Shown here: in pieces, positions 1-6,861 of the stretch
Layout: the number at the start of each line of letters is the position of its first letter
How positions within the stretch are numbered: position 1 is the stretch's first letter
Source: Syntrophus sp. (in: bacteria)
Lineage (GTDB): Bacteria > Desulfobacterota > Syntrophia > Syntrophales > UBA8958
Length of the DNA: 37,257 bases
Direction of reading: 5' to 3'
Assembly (NCBI GenBank): GCA_025355725.1
Contig: JANXZC010000106.1
Location: 1-37,257 of the forward strand
Notes under the pieces: generated by a model
What the model saw: the letters and a program-made list of their open reading frames with translations, nothing else
Told to the model about the DNA's origin: nothing
Database searches by the model: none
Made by a program: the position numbers and the translations under genes

Positions 1-512
1 AGGCGGCAAGGAGCACCTCCACCCTTATTGAGAATACTGTTTCTGCCGTCAGACGGAGTAGCGAGTTGACCCATGAGACGGCAGAGGCCTTCCAGGAGAA
101 TATGGAGGTAGCGCGCAAAGTGGGTAGCCTGGTATCGGAAATTGCTGCGGCTTCCCAGGAACAGGCCCAGGGAATCGAGCAGCTCAACAAGGCCGTCGCG
201 GAAATGGACAAGGTCGTCCAGGAGACAGCAGCCAGCGCCGAGGAATCGGCCAGCGTGGCGGCGGAAATGAGTACACAATCGGAGGACATGAAGGCCTCCG
301 TAGGAGACTTAATCGCCATAATCAGCGGCGGAAAAGGTCATGATGGAGGGGCAACCGGGGGGTCTCAACACCAATCCCAACGGCATGGCAATCCTGTTCA
401 GAAGAAGAAAACCATCGCTCCGGGAAGACGGTCAGGAGCGGAGACAGGCGCCAAGGGCGTTCGTCCCGATCTGCTCATTCCTATGGGAGATAACGATTTC
501 CGGGATTTTTGA
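1..512 (+). CDS. Methyl-accepting chemotaxis protein, C-terminal part (5' end outside window)
   Basis: The reading frame is open from the window edge (first full codon at 3) and stops at TGA 510-512. The translated tail is an uninterrupted heptad-like helix rich in Ala, Glu, Ser and Gln, including EIAAASQEQAQGIEQLNKAV and ETAASAEESASVAAEM. This is the C-terminal cytoplasmic signalling helix of chemoreceptors, which relays ligand state to CheW/CheA and carries methylation sites. After the helix comes a flexible Gly/Gln/Lys-rich tail of about 55 residues. It ends in IPMGDNDFRDF, an acidic-aromatic C-terminus of the kind I recall from receptors in this phylum. The sensor, membrane and HAMP regions lie upstream of the window. 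The next genes encode a CheY-like receiver and a CheX-like phosphatase, which fits a chemosensory context. Family assignment is firm; the ligand is unknown. Confidence 0.88.
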   Translation, partial: AARSTSTLIENTVSAVRRSSELTHETAEAFQENMEVARKVGSLVSEIAAASQEQAQGIEQLNKAVAEMDKVVQETAASAEESASVAAEMSTQSEDMKASVGDLIAIISGGKGHDGGATGGSQHQSQRHGNPVQKKKTIAPGRRSGAETGAKGVRPDLLIPMGDNDFRDF

Positions 513-798
513 TCAATTTGCGCTGATAAGAGGAGGACGGCGGTGAGATCACACTCGTATCTCCCTTGGCACTATTTTTCGTGATTTCATCGGAAAATGA
601 ATCTCTAAGAGCACTTTTATGGTCCTATAATAAAATGTGGCATAGCATTTGTTTAAATATTGCTAATAAATTTCTTGATTTTATTCATGCATTCTGAATA
701 GCATATTGTGATAATATTAGGGAGGATAAAAGATTCATGTCCTCGCAGTTCCTCTATTATATTTAATATTTATCCGAAGTTGCGGTGGAGATAAAGGC
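513..798. other. AT-rich intergenic region upstream of the receiver gene
   Basis: This 286 bp gap is clearly more AT-rich than its flanks, especially 600-775. It holds an imperfect dyad at 687-704 (ATGC-ATTC-T-GAAT-A-GCAT) and AT-rich hexamers such as GATAAT (710-715) and TATTAT (755-760). I could not pair any of these with a well-spaced -35 box. A nine-codon ORF (737-766) follows a GGAGG at 721-725. The region probably carries the promoter of the signalling block, but I cannot fix its position. Confidence 0.45.
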
Positions 799-1194
799 AT
801 GGAAAAAAGAATTCTGGTTGTAGATGACGAACAGTCAATGCTGGATTTTATGGAGACGGTGCTTGTGGATGCCGGATATGAGGTATTGTTGGCCGACGGC
901 GCGGATAAGGCGCTGGAGATTTTTTCCCGTCAGGAGGTATGCCTCGTTTTTCTCGACTTGAGATTGTTTGGGGTGAACGGTATGGAACTGTGCCGTAAAA
1001 TGCGTCAAAAGAAGCCCCTGACCATCCTGTATGCAATGACCGGCTGGTCCGGCTTATTCGACATCGAGGAATGCCGGGAAGCGGGCTTCGATGATTACTT
1101 TGCAAAACCATTGAGACTTGAAACCATCATGAAGGCTGTCGAAGGAGCCTTCGAGAAAAGGGCCCGCTGGCTGATAAAAATTAACCTAATCTGA
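799..1194 (+). CDS. Stand-alone response-regulator receiver (CheY-like)
   Basis: A single receiver domain of 131 residues with no output domain. All hallmark residues are present: acidic pair D9/D10, phospho-acceptor D53 (in FLDLRL), T81 (AMTG) and K103 (AKPL). It therefore should accept phosphoryl groups from a histidine kinase and signal by protein contact, as CheY or Spo0F does. The ATG at 799 has GGAG at 787-790. The last 12 residues (KRARWLIKINLI) extend slightly past the usual fold. The next gene, 17 bp downstream, encodes a CheX-like protein, a family known to dephosphorylate CheY-P, so the two may be a signalling/phosphatase pair. The cognate kinase is not in the block; the nearest is the PAS kinase 34 kb away, and no link to it is shown. 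Confidence 0.9.
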   Translation: MEKRILVVDDEQSMLDFMETVLVDAGYEVLLADGADKALEIFSRQEVCLVFLDLRLFGVNGMELCRKMRQKKPLTILYAMTGWSGLFDIEECREAGFDDYFAKPLRLETIMKAVEGAFEKRARWLIKINLI

Positions 1195-1211
1195 CAGGAT
1201 AAGAGAAGACA

Positions 1212-2078
1212 ATGGATGTAGAATATATCAATCCTTTTTTGAGTGGAACGCTGGAAGTTCTAAATACAATGGCTACTTTTCAACCGGTCCCGGGAAAACC
1301 CTATGTAAAGAAAAACGATCTTGCCAGCGGCGACGTCTCGGGCATTATCGGTATCACCGGTGACGCCGTCGGATCGCTGGCAATCAGTTTCAGCGAAAGT
1401 TGCATCTGCAATATTGTGGGGCGGATGCTCGGCGAAACCTTTAGCTCCATTAATCACGATGTTCTCGACGCCGTTGGCGAGCTTACCAACATGATCTCCG
1501 GCGTCTCCCGCACCCAACTGGAAAAGAAGGGCATGACCGTCTTTGCCGCTATTCCTTCGGTGGTTTTCGGTTCTAACCACACGATCACCCATATTTTGAA
1601 AAGCCCGAGCATCGTCATCCCCTTTACCTCACCAAATGGTCCTTTCTTTGTGGATGTCTGCATCCGCACCGCAAATGAGCCGGAAAAAAGATCCTCCTCA
1701 TACGGGGTCGTCAACAAACCAACCCTTCCCGGGGGAAAAACTCCTCCTAATGCATCCGCTCCTGTTCCTACCCCCTCCGTTCCCCAACCTGAAAGCCAGG
1801 AACCATTGGACAGGCTGGAAATGATGAAAAAGAAACTTTCCGAGGCACTTAAGGCCCGGAACGCCATGCAGAATGAGCTAGCGGAAAAACCCTTCATGGA
1901 AATGGCCCGGCGAAAACTATTCAAGAAAAACATCCCCCTTCTTGATATCAGAATCAAACGCCTCAAACTCGACATCACCACTACGGAAATGCTGCAGAAA
2001 ATGACGCCGGATGAGTTGGAGAATCCACAGATTGTCAAGGACTATCAACATTATGACTCCAAAGAGACGAGGAAATAA
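1212..2078 (+). CDS. CheX-like chemotaxis phosphatase with helical C-terminal extension
   Basis: 288 residues. Residues 1 to about 155 match the CheX/CheC-type fold: INPFLSGTLEVLNTM at the start, a central GELTNMISG containing the ExxN phosphatase motif (E90, N93), and a terminal strand FFVDVCIRT. In CheX the Glu and Asn of this motif act on the phosphoaspartate of CheY-P. A Pro-rich linker follows (about 172-195, with repeated PxP). The last 90 residues are highly charged and probably helical (about 200-288, with RRKLFKKNIPLLDIRIKRLKLDI). I do not recognise this extension; it could dock a partner. The stop TAA at 2076-2078 overlaps the next gene's ATG by one base, suggesting translational coupling. 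The CheX call is good; a purely regulatory, non-catalytic role cannot be excluded. Confidence 0.8.
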   Translation: MDVEYINPFLSGTLEVLNTMATFQPVPGKPYVKKNDLASGDVSGIIGITGDAVGSLAISFSESCICNIVGRMLGETFSSINHDVLDAVGELTNMISGVSRTQLEKKGMTVFAAIPSVVFGSNHTITHILKSPSIVIPFTSPNGPFFVDVCIRTANEPEKRSSSYGVVNKPTLPGGKTPPNASAPVPTPSVPQPESQEPLDRLEMMKKKLSEALKARNAMQNELAEKPFMEMARRKLFKKNIPLLDIRIKRLKLDITTTEMLQKMTPDELENPQIVKDYQHYDSKETRK

Positions 2079-2425
2079 TGAAAACAGCATGGCGGCGAAA
2101 ATCTGTGGGGATGTTTTTGGTGACGGTGTTGGGAATGTTTTCCTTTACCACCGTTTTTGCCCTCACCCCCGATCAGGTCCTGGCCCTGAGAAAGGCCGGG
2201 GTCAGCGACCGGACGATTCAATTGATGATTGAACAGGAACGGGAGGCAAAACAGAATCCCTACGATACCATGGGAACGAAAGAGATTACGGACAGCGCTG
2301 GAAATCGCTACATCATTTACTCAACCGGCAAATCCGACCAAACTTGGGAAGCCTCGGAAAAGGAGAAGGTTGACAAGGCCTGGCAAATGCTCCAGGGTGT
2401 CATCATAGACGGAAGACCTAAGTAA
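2078..2425 (+). CDS. Small exported protein of unknown function
   Basis: 115 residues. The N-terminus is a clear Sec signal peptide: basic MKTAWRRK, a hydrophobic stretch at about 10-26, and a probable cleavage after TVFA (residue 28). The mature 87-residue protein begins LTPDQVLALRKAGVSDRTIQ, a short amphipathic helical motif, followed by a charged region and YIIYSTGKSD. No enzymatic motif or lipobox is visible. The start codon overlaps the upstream CheX-like stop (TAATG), so the gene is probably co-translated with it. An exported protein inside a cytoplasmic signalling block could be a periplasmic sensor or ligand-binding accessory, but that is inference from position only. Confidence 0.7.
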   Translation: MKTAWRRKSVGMFLVTVLGMFSFTTVFALTPDQVLALRKAGVSDRTIQLMIEQEREAKQNPYDTMGTKEITDSAGNRYIIYSTGKSDQTWEASEKEKVDKAWQMLQGVIIDGRPK

Positions 2426-2451
2426 CGGGAAAGCGATACAGAGATGGCATC

Positions 2452-3321
2452 ATGACCGATCAAGCCCAGAGCCGCCATCAGATAGAGTCCTTTATCAATC
2501 GAATGCCGAGCCTGCCGACAACGGTGGCCAAGGTAATCGAGGTCTGTAACCAGCCCCAGACATCCCCCAATGACCTCAACCGCCTGATCTCTCTGGACCC
2601 TGTCTTGACGGGAAAGGTACTCAAGCTCATCAATTCAGCCTTCTTTACACTTAGCGAACCGGTCACTTCCGTAACCAGGGCGATTATCATGCTGGGCCTC
2701 AATACTGTCAAAAATTTGGCGTTAAGCACGTCTATTGTCGGCATCTTCAAGGGAGACAGTAAGGAAGGGTGTTTTTCCATGGACGATTTCTGGGTTCATT
2801 CCCTGGCCACCGGTGTCACGGCCCGGATGCTTGCCGCCAGACAAGGCCTTCCCCACGACACACGGGAAGAATATTTTGTCGGCGGCCTTCTTCACGATAT
2901 CGGCAAAGTTCCCATGATGCATTGCTTTCCAGAAGAGTACCGTCTTATCCTGCGGGAATCACAACAGCGACATCAACCGTTATACAGAGCGGAGAAAGAT
3001 ACCCTCGGTTTCGATCACTGCCATGTCGGCCAAATTATCGCAGAGAAGTGGCGCCTTTCCGACAACCTCTCCTCCGCCCTCGCATCACACCATCAAGGGG
3101 AGCTGCACTTCCTCGCCAGATTCAGCGATGTTATTGCCGCAGCAAATATCTGCGTAAAAAGCTTTTACCTGGGCTCGGCGGGAGATGGTTTCGTTGAGGA
3201 CCCGACGCATCTGGTACTGAAGAAAACCGGACCGGGGGGTCATGATTTATCCGAATTCCAGTCCGAAGTTGACGAAGAACTTGAAAAAGCCAAGATTTTC
3301 CTTGACGTTTCGGGGGCTTGA
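2452..3321 (+). CDS. HDOD-domain signalling protein
   Basis: 289 residues filled by an HDOD domain. The N-terminal half carries the family pattern (MPSLPTTVAKVIEV, then ISLDPVLTGKVLKLINSAFF and AIIMLGLNTVKNLAL). The second half has an HD pair in GGLLHDIGKVP (H148, D149), plus FDHCHVG (188-193) and SHH (212-214). HDOD proteins are usually regulatory, non-catalytic relatives of HD hydrolases that link chemotaxis, c-di-GMP or cell-cycle signals to outputs. Here several metal-binding-type histidines are retained, so activity cannot be ruled out. It lies 26 bp after the exported protein and 6 bp before the MBL-fold gene, on the same strand. The ribosome binding site upstream of the ATG is weak. 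Confidence 0.87.
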   Translation: MTDQAQSRHQIESFINRMPSLPTTVAKVIEVCNQPQTSPNDLNRLISLDPVLTGKVLKLINSAFFTLSEPVTSVTRAIIMLGLNTVKNLALSTSIVGIFKGDSKEGCFSMDDFWVHSLATGVTARMLAARQGLPHDTREEYFVGGLLHDIGKVPMMHCFPEEYRLILRESQQRHQPLYRAEKDTLGFDHCHVGQIIAEKWRLSDNLSSALASHHQGELHFLARFSDVIAAANICVKSFYLGSAGDGFVEDPTHLVLKKTGPGGHDLSEFQSEVDEELEKAKIFLDVSGA

Positions 3322-3327
3322 AATACC

Positions 3328-4254
3328 ATGAAAATAACTTTTTGGGGAGTCAGAGGTTCCATTCCCTGCCCCGGCAGAAACACCTACCGGTATGGCGGCA
3401 ATACAGCCTGCGTCGAGCTGTCTTTTCAAGACATCGACAGATCTCTCATAATCGACGCCGGTTCGGGAATACGGGAACTCGGAAACCAGATAATGACCCG
3501 CGATTTTCCAAAGGGACCATTAAATATTGAAATCTTTCTGACTCATACCCATTGGGACCATATCCTCGGGTTGCCTTTCTTTGCACCCCTGTATGTTCCC
3601 GGCGCCAGAGTGAGGATTTACGGTCCGGCCTCCTTCGAGGGAAATTCCTTGCAGGAACTTGTCGGCAGTCAGTTCAGCTACCACTATTTCCCCATCCGCT
3701 ATGCCGAACTGGCAGCCCAAATCGATTATGTGGAACTAAAAGAGGAATCTTGTGACCTCCGTGACGGCATCGTCGTTAAAACAAAGTTTCTGAACCATCC
3801 CGTTCTTTGCCTTGGTTATCGTTTTGAGAGAAAAGGCATTGTTTTGTGCACCCTCTACGATTCAGAACCTTTCCGGAACGTATTTATCGACGATCCCGCA
3901 AAGCCCGATTACAATGAAGAGATGCACCACGAGGGGGAGATCATCGCCTTTGAGGAAAATCGGCGCCTGGAGGAATTCATTGACCGGGCAGATTTAGTGA
4001 TTTACGATGCACAATATACCCTCAAGGAATATGAATCCAGCAAGATCGGCTGGGGACATACCCCCTGCGAATACGCCATCGCCGCCGCCGCACGGGCGGG
4101 AGTAAAGCGGCTTTGTCTTTTTCATCATGATCCGTTGCGTACGGACGATGAACTTGATCAACTGACCGAAGTTTTATGCCAGCCCAATATATCCGGAGGT
4201 ATGGATGTGTCCTTTGCAAGGGAAGGCAGATCCATAAACCTTTCTTATGATTAA
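3328..4254 (+). CDS. Metallo-beta-lactamase-fold metal-dependent hydrolase (possible phosphodiesterase)
   Basis: 308 residues. The N-terminus (MKITFWGVRGSIPCPG, then YGGNTACVEL) and the metal motif LTHTHWDH (H73, H75, D77, H78) place it in the MBL-fold group related to RNase Z, PhnP and class-II cyclic-nucleotide phosphodiesterases. Further likely ligands are H157 (FLNHPV), D178 (LYDSE), H244 (GWGHTP) and H266/H267 (LFHHDP). An insert at about 180-212, after the D178 strand, contains two adjacent His and many acidic residues. No signal peptide is seen, so it should be cytoplasmic. It sits between the HDOD and HD-GYP genes and overlaps the latter by 8 bp, so the three are very likely co-expressed. 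A role in cyclic-nucleotide turnover is a reasonable guess; the substrate cannot be read from sequence. Confidence 0.82.
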   Translation: MKITFWGVRGSIPCPGRNTYRYGGNTACVELSFQDIDRSLIIDAGSGIRELGNQIMTRDFPKGPLNIEIFLTHTHWDHILGLPFFAPLYVPGARVRIYGPASFEGNSLQELVGSQFSYHYFPIRYAELAAQIDYVELKEESCDLRDGIVVKTKFLNHPVLCLGYRFERKGIVLCTLYDSEPFRNVFIDDPAKPDYNEEMHHEGEIIAFEENRRLEEFIDRADLVIYDAQYTLKEYESSKIGWGHTPCEYAIAAAARAGVKRLCLFHHDPLRTDDELDQLTEVLCQPNISGGMDVSFAREGRSINLSYD

Positions 4255-5233
4255 AACAATCCCCGCAAATAAAGTGGAAGTGGGAATGTACGTCAATCTG
4301 CCCACGTCGTGGATGTCCCATTCCTTTATGAAGAACAAGTTTCTTATTACCTCCCGGAGTCAGATTGATAAAATAATTCAGAGCAGCCTGAAGGAGGTAA
4401 AAATTGATACCTCATTGGGAAAAGATCTCATTGAAGAGGTCATTACGGATGAACCATCGCCGATTGTCCCGGAGACCGTTCAAAAGGTTGTCCCCGAGGG
4501 CCTGAGAGAAATGATTCGCGATCCAAATCTGTCTCCGGAAAAGAAGGCCCGCGCTGTCCTGCAATATTCACAGGAAATGATGAAGAACCTTCTGGAATCC
4601 CCCACTGCTGAAAATATTGGAGAAGTCATGACGACAATTTCCGAGATTGTCGATCTGATTGTAACCGATGATGAAACAAACAATTATCTATTGAGCATCA
4701 CATCCCACGATTTTGCCACCTACACCCATTCGGTAAACGTCGGCATCTTATCGATTTCTCTGGCCAAGGCCCTGTATGGGCAATCCGACAGCCACGACAT
4801 GCATGCCCTGGGAGCGGGATTTTTTTTACACGATCTTGGCAAGGTCAGGGTCAACCTGTCGATTATCAACAAGCCGGGAAAACTGAATGATCAGGAATGG
4901 CAAGAGATGCGTAAACATCCGGACCACGGTTTTGACATCCTGACGGAAACAGACAAGCTTGACAAGGAAAGCCGCATCATTGTCCTTCAGCACCACGAAA
5001 GAAACGACGGTTCCGGTTATCCTCTCGGCATCAAGGGCGACGATATTCACCCTTACGGGCGCATCTGCTCCGTCGCCGACGTTTACGAAGCCCTTACCTC
5101 CATTCGCCCCTACAAGCCCCAAATGCCGCCCTTTGACGCCCTCCGGATTATGCAGAAGGAAATGCTCCATCATTTCCACCGGGATGTCTTTGAACGATTC
5201 GTGCGGCTCCTCGCTGCGGCTGTAAAAACCTAA
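4247..5233 (+). CDS. HD-GYP c-di-GMP phosphodiesterase with N-terminal DUF3391-like domain
   Basis: 328 residues. The first 60 or so (starting IPANKVEVGMYVNLP) resemble the DUF3391 domain often found before HD-GYP domains. A helical linker follows. The HD-GYP domain at about 150-325 is complete: SHDFATYTHS, HDLGK (H195, D196), KHPDHG, the HHE triad (H249, H250, E251) and NDGSGYP (253-259). In known members this di- or trinuclear metal site hydrolyses c-di-GMP to pGpG or GMP. It is predicted to be cytoplasmic. The ATG lies within the 3' end of the MBL-fold gene, an 8 bp overlap that points to coupled translation. It is the last gene of the + strand block and is followed by hairpins facing an opposing gene. 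A degradative, not purely regulatory, role is favoured because the catalytic residues are intact. Confidence 0.92.
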   Translation: MIKTIPANKVEVGMYVNLPTSWMSHSFMKNKFLITSRSQIDKIIQSSLKEVKIDTSLGKDLIEEVITDEPSPIVPETVQKVVPEGLREMIRDPNLSPEKKARAVLQYSQEMMKNLLESPTAENIGEVMTTISEIVDLIVTDDETNNYLLSITSHDFATYTHSVNVGILSISLAKALYGQSDSHDMHALGAGFFLHDLGKVRVNLSIINKPGKLNDQEWQEMRKHPDHGFDILTETDKLDKESRIIVLQHHERNDGSGYPLGIKGDDIHPYGRICSVADVYEALTSIRPYKPQMPPFDALRIMQKEMLHHFHRDVFERFVRLLAAAVKT

Positions 5234-5268
5234 GGGCCGGTCACGAAATAATTGCGACAGGCCCTTAG
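5230..5268 (+). terminator. Hairpin after the HD-GYP gene (no clear T tract)
   Basis: CTAAGGGCC (5230-5238) and GGCCCTTAG (5260-5268) form a perfect 9 bp stem that begins inside the HD-GYP stop codon, with a 21-base loop. There is no T run after it, so it may act as a 3' stability stem or a weak terminator together with the next hairpin. Confidence 0.45.
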
Positions 5269-5278
5269 AGGTTTACAT

Positions 5279-5309
5279 AAAAATCCCCCCTCTGGCAAAG
5301 AGGGGATTT
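5279..5309 (-). terminator. Terminator between converging HD-GYP and enoyl-CoA hydratase genes
   Basis: AAATCCCC-TCT (5281-5293, with two extra C) pairs with AGAGGGGATTT (5299-5309) around the loop GGCAA. Read on the - strand, the stem runs into TTTTT (complement of 5279-5283), so it suits the - strand gene ending at 5333. On the + strand only a short TTT follows. The sequence also resembles dispersed 'TCCCCCCT...GGGGGGA' palindromes; compare 29002-29036. Confidence 0.7.
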
Positions 5310-5332
5310 ACGTGCTTTGTTATGACAGGTTT

Positions 5333-6124
5333 TTATCTCCCCTTGAAGTTGGCCTGGCGGCGCTCGATCATGGACATGACCCCTTCGGCGGCGTCTTCCG
5401 ACTGCATCACTTTCATGAGTTTCGGCATGATTTCCCGAACGCCGGCGTGAAAACCCTCGTATGCCGCAGTCTTGGCAAGGGACAGCGTTGCCTGGACGGC
5501 CAGAGGCGCCTGGGCGGCGATCTTTTCCGCGATTATCAATGCCTGCTCAAGTTGCTTCCCCGGTTCCGTGATTTCCTGGACGAGGCCAAAGCGGTAGGCA
5601 TCCTCGACGTTGAATTCGTCGCCCGTCAGGAGATAACGCATGGCATTCCCCCAGCCCGCCGTCTTGGCCATGCGGACCGTCGCTCCGCCGAAGGGGAAGA
5701 TGCCGCGCTTTACTTCCAACTGGGCAAAGCGTGTATCCGACGCGGCCACGACGATATCGGCAGCGAGAGACATTTCCGTTCCGAGGGTATAGCAGCGGCC
5801 CTGAACGGCCATGATCAGTGGTTTGGAAAGCATCCGGCCATGAATGGCAAAGGGATCGATCTCCCCTTCCTTAATGAAAGGTTCCCCTTTGGCGACGTGG
5901 GGCGCCACATCCCCCAGGTCCAGGCCGGCTGTAAAATGATTGCCTGCTGCGAAAACAACGGCACAGCGCAGATTTGCATCCTGATCGTACTCGCCAAAGG
6001 CTTTAGACAGATCGAGAAGCATGTCCCAGGTAAAGGCGTTCATCTTGGAAGATCTGTGAACGCCGATCAAAAAAACGTGGCCCCGAATTTCACGGCTGAT
6101 GGTACCCTCTTTGATTTCAGTCAT
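5333..6124 (-). CDS. Enoyl-CoA hydratase/isomerase (crotonase) family protein
   Basis: 263 residues from the ATG at 6124, which has GAAGGAG 8 bases upstream. A longer reading starting at 6193 would translate the end of the tRNA and is rejected. Crotonase features are complete: the first oxyanion-hole region AGNHFTAGLDL (60-70), the second region QGRCYTLGTEMSLAADI with E117, and LEVKRGIFPFGG with E137. E117 and E137 match the two catalytic glutamates of enoyl-CoA hydratases, so hydration/dehydration of an acyl-CoA is plausible. The substrate is not deducible. The gene lies downstream of tRNA-Pro and rdgB and ends at the 5279-5309 terminator. In a syntroph-like organism such proteins often serve fatty-acid or aromatic-acid degradation, but this copy is isolated from other beta-oxidation genes. 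Confidence 0.88.
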   Translation of the reverse strand: MTEIKEGTISREIRGHVFLIGVHRSSKMNAFTWDMLLDLSKAFGEYDQDANLRCAVVFAAGNHFTAGLDLGDVAPHVAKGEPFIKEGEIDPFAIHGRMLSKPLIMAVQGRCYTLGTEMSLAADIVVAASDTRFAQLEVKRGIFPFGGATVRMAKTAGWGNAMRYLLTGDEFNVEDAYRFGLVQEITEPGKQLEQALIIAEKIAAQAPLAVQATLSLAKTAAYEGFHAGVREIMPKLMKVMQSEDAAEGVMSMIERRQANFKGR

Positions 6125-6160
6125 TTTTTGTGCTCCTTCATTTTTTACTATGGCATAAAA

Positions 6161-6237
6161 TGGTCGGGGCGGCAGGATTTGAACCTGCGACATCCTGCTC
6201 CCAAAGCAGGCGCGCTACCAAGCTGCGCTACGCCCCG
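6161..6237 (-). tRNA. tRNA-Pro, anticodon TGG
   Basis: Read on the - strand, the 77-base sequence folds as a full cloverleaf. Acceptor arm CGGGGCG/CGCCCCG, D arm with AGCTTGGTAG, anticodon stem CCTGC/GCAGG around loop TTTGGGA (anticodon TGG), T arm with GGTTCAAATCC. The discriminator A and the 3' CCA (complement of 6161-6163) are encoded. It should read CCA and, by wobble, other Pro codons. The first 10 bases overlap the 3' end of rdgB, whose stop TAG is tRNA positions 8-10. The gene for the cognate synthetase, proS, lies about 3.5 kb upstream in the same orientation. Confidence 0.97.
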
Positions 6238-6857
6238 ATCTCAGTCTTTTTTTCAGGGTATAAATTACGTTGCAAGTATTTTTTCAATTCGTGAACAGCC
6301 TGCGAACGATGACTCCGTTTATTCTTTTCCGTCGCCGTTATCTCCGCTACGGTCTTCCCGATTTCAGGTAAATAAAAAAGAGGGTCATAGCCAAAGCCGT
6401 GACCACCGCATAATTCATCCCCGATCATCCCCCGCCAGTGTCCCTCGAAAGTCCGGTAGTCGCCGTTAGGGAAACAAAGGGCCAGGACACAGCGAAAGGA
6501 GGCCCCTCTTTGCGGGGCGGGAACATTCTTCAACGCTAGGAGGAGTTTTTGGTTGTTCTCCCCATCCGTAGCGTCTGCGCCGGCATATCGTGCGGAAAAG
6601 ATCCCCGGCCCCCCCCTGAGATGGTCCACTTCCAATCCCGAATCGTCGGCCAGCACGGGCACGCCGGTAAAGTCTACAATGGCGCGCGCCTTTATAAGGG
6701 CGTTTTCAAGAAAGGTGCGGCCGTTTTCTTCAACATCGGGAGCGTTTGGATAATGATTCAGGGAGAGAATCTCGATGGGAAGATCAGACAGCATGTCTTT
6801 GATCTCCCCGATCTTTCCATTATTTTTTGACGCAATTACAATGGTTCTCAGCATCAT
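6228..6857 (-). CDS. rdgB: RdgB/HAM1 non-canonical purine NTP pyrophosphatase
   Basis: 209 residues from ATG 6857; the neighbouring ATG at 6854 is equally possible. Family motifs run through the protein: TIVIASKNNGKIGEI at the start (substrate-binding SxNxxK region), FLENALIKARA, VLADDSGLEVDHLRGGPGIFSARYAG (catalytic Asp and GxxSARYAG) and GHGFGYDPLFY near the end. These enzymes hydrolyse dITP, dXTP and similar NTPs to the monophosphate plus pyrophosphate, keeping deaminated bases out of DNA and RNA. It starts 4 bp after the amidase stop, so the two are co-transcribed. Its stop codon lies inside the downstream tRNA-Pro gene. A start at 6902 would give a long atypical N-terminus overlapping the amidase gene. 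Confidence 0.95.
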   Translation of the reverse strand: MMLRTIVIASKNNGKIGEIKDMLSDLPIEILSLNHYPNAPDVEENGRTFLENALIKARAIVDFTGVPVLADDSGLEVDHLRGGPGIFSARYAGADATDGENNQKLLLALKNVPAPQRGASFRCVLALCFPNGDYRTFEGHWRGMIGDELCGGHGFGYDPLFYLPEIGKTVAEITATEKNKRSHRSQAVHELKKYLQRNLYPEKKTEIGA

Positions 6858-6861
6858 TGGC

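Noticed and set aside
340-546. 68-codon frame overlapping the chemoreceptor tail
   Set aside because: It is an out-of-frame overlap with the coding end of the receptor and has no features.
664-717. Promoter in the AT-rich leader (TAATAA, GATAAT hexamers)
   Set aside because: No hexamer has a -35 box at 16-18 bp; AT-richness alone makes such matches likely.
1212-2078. Reading the CheX-like protein as a flagellar switch FliM/FliY
   Set aside because: It lacks the FliN-type C-terminal domain and has the single ExxN motif layout of CheX.
6125-6193. N-terminal extension of the enoyl-CoA hydratase reading (MSQVQILPPRPF...)
   Set aside because: It is translated tRNA-Pro 3' sequence; this peptide type is a known annotation artefact, and a good ribosome binding site precedes ATG 6124.
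5252-6469. 405-codon + strand open frame across enoyl-CoA hydratase, tRNA and rdgB
   Set aside because: It runs antisense to two recognised genes and through the tRNA; no family features are seen.
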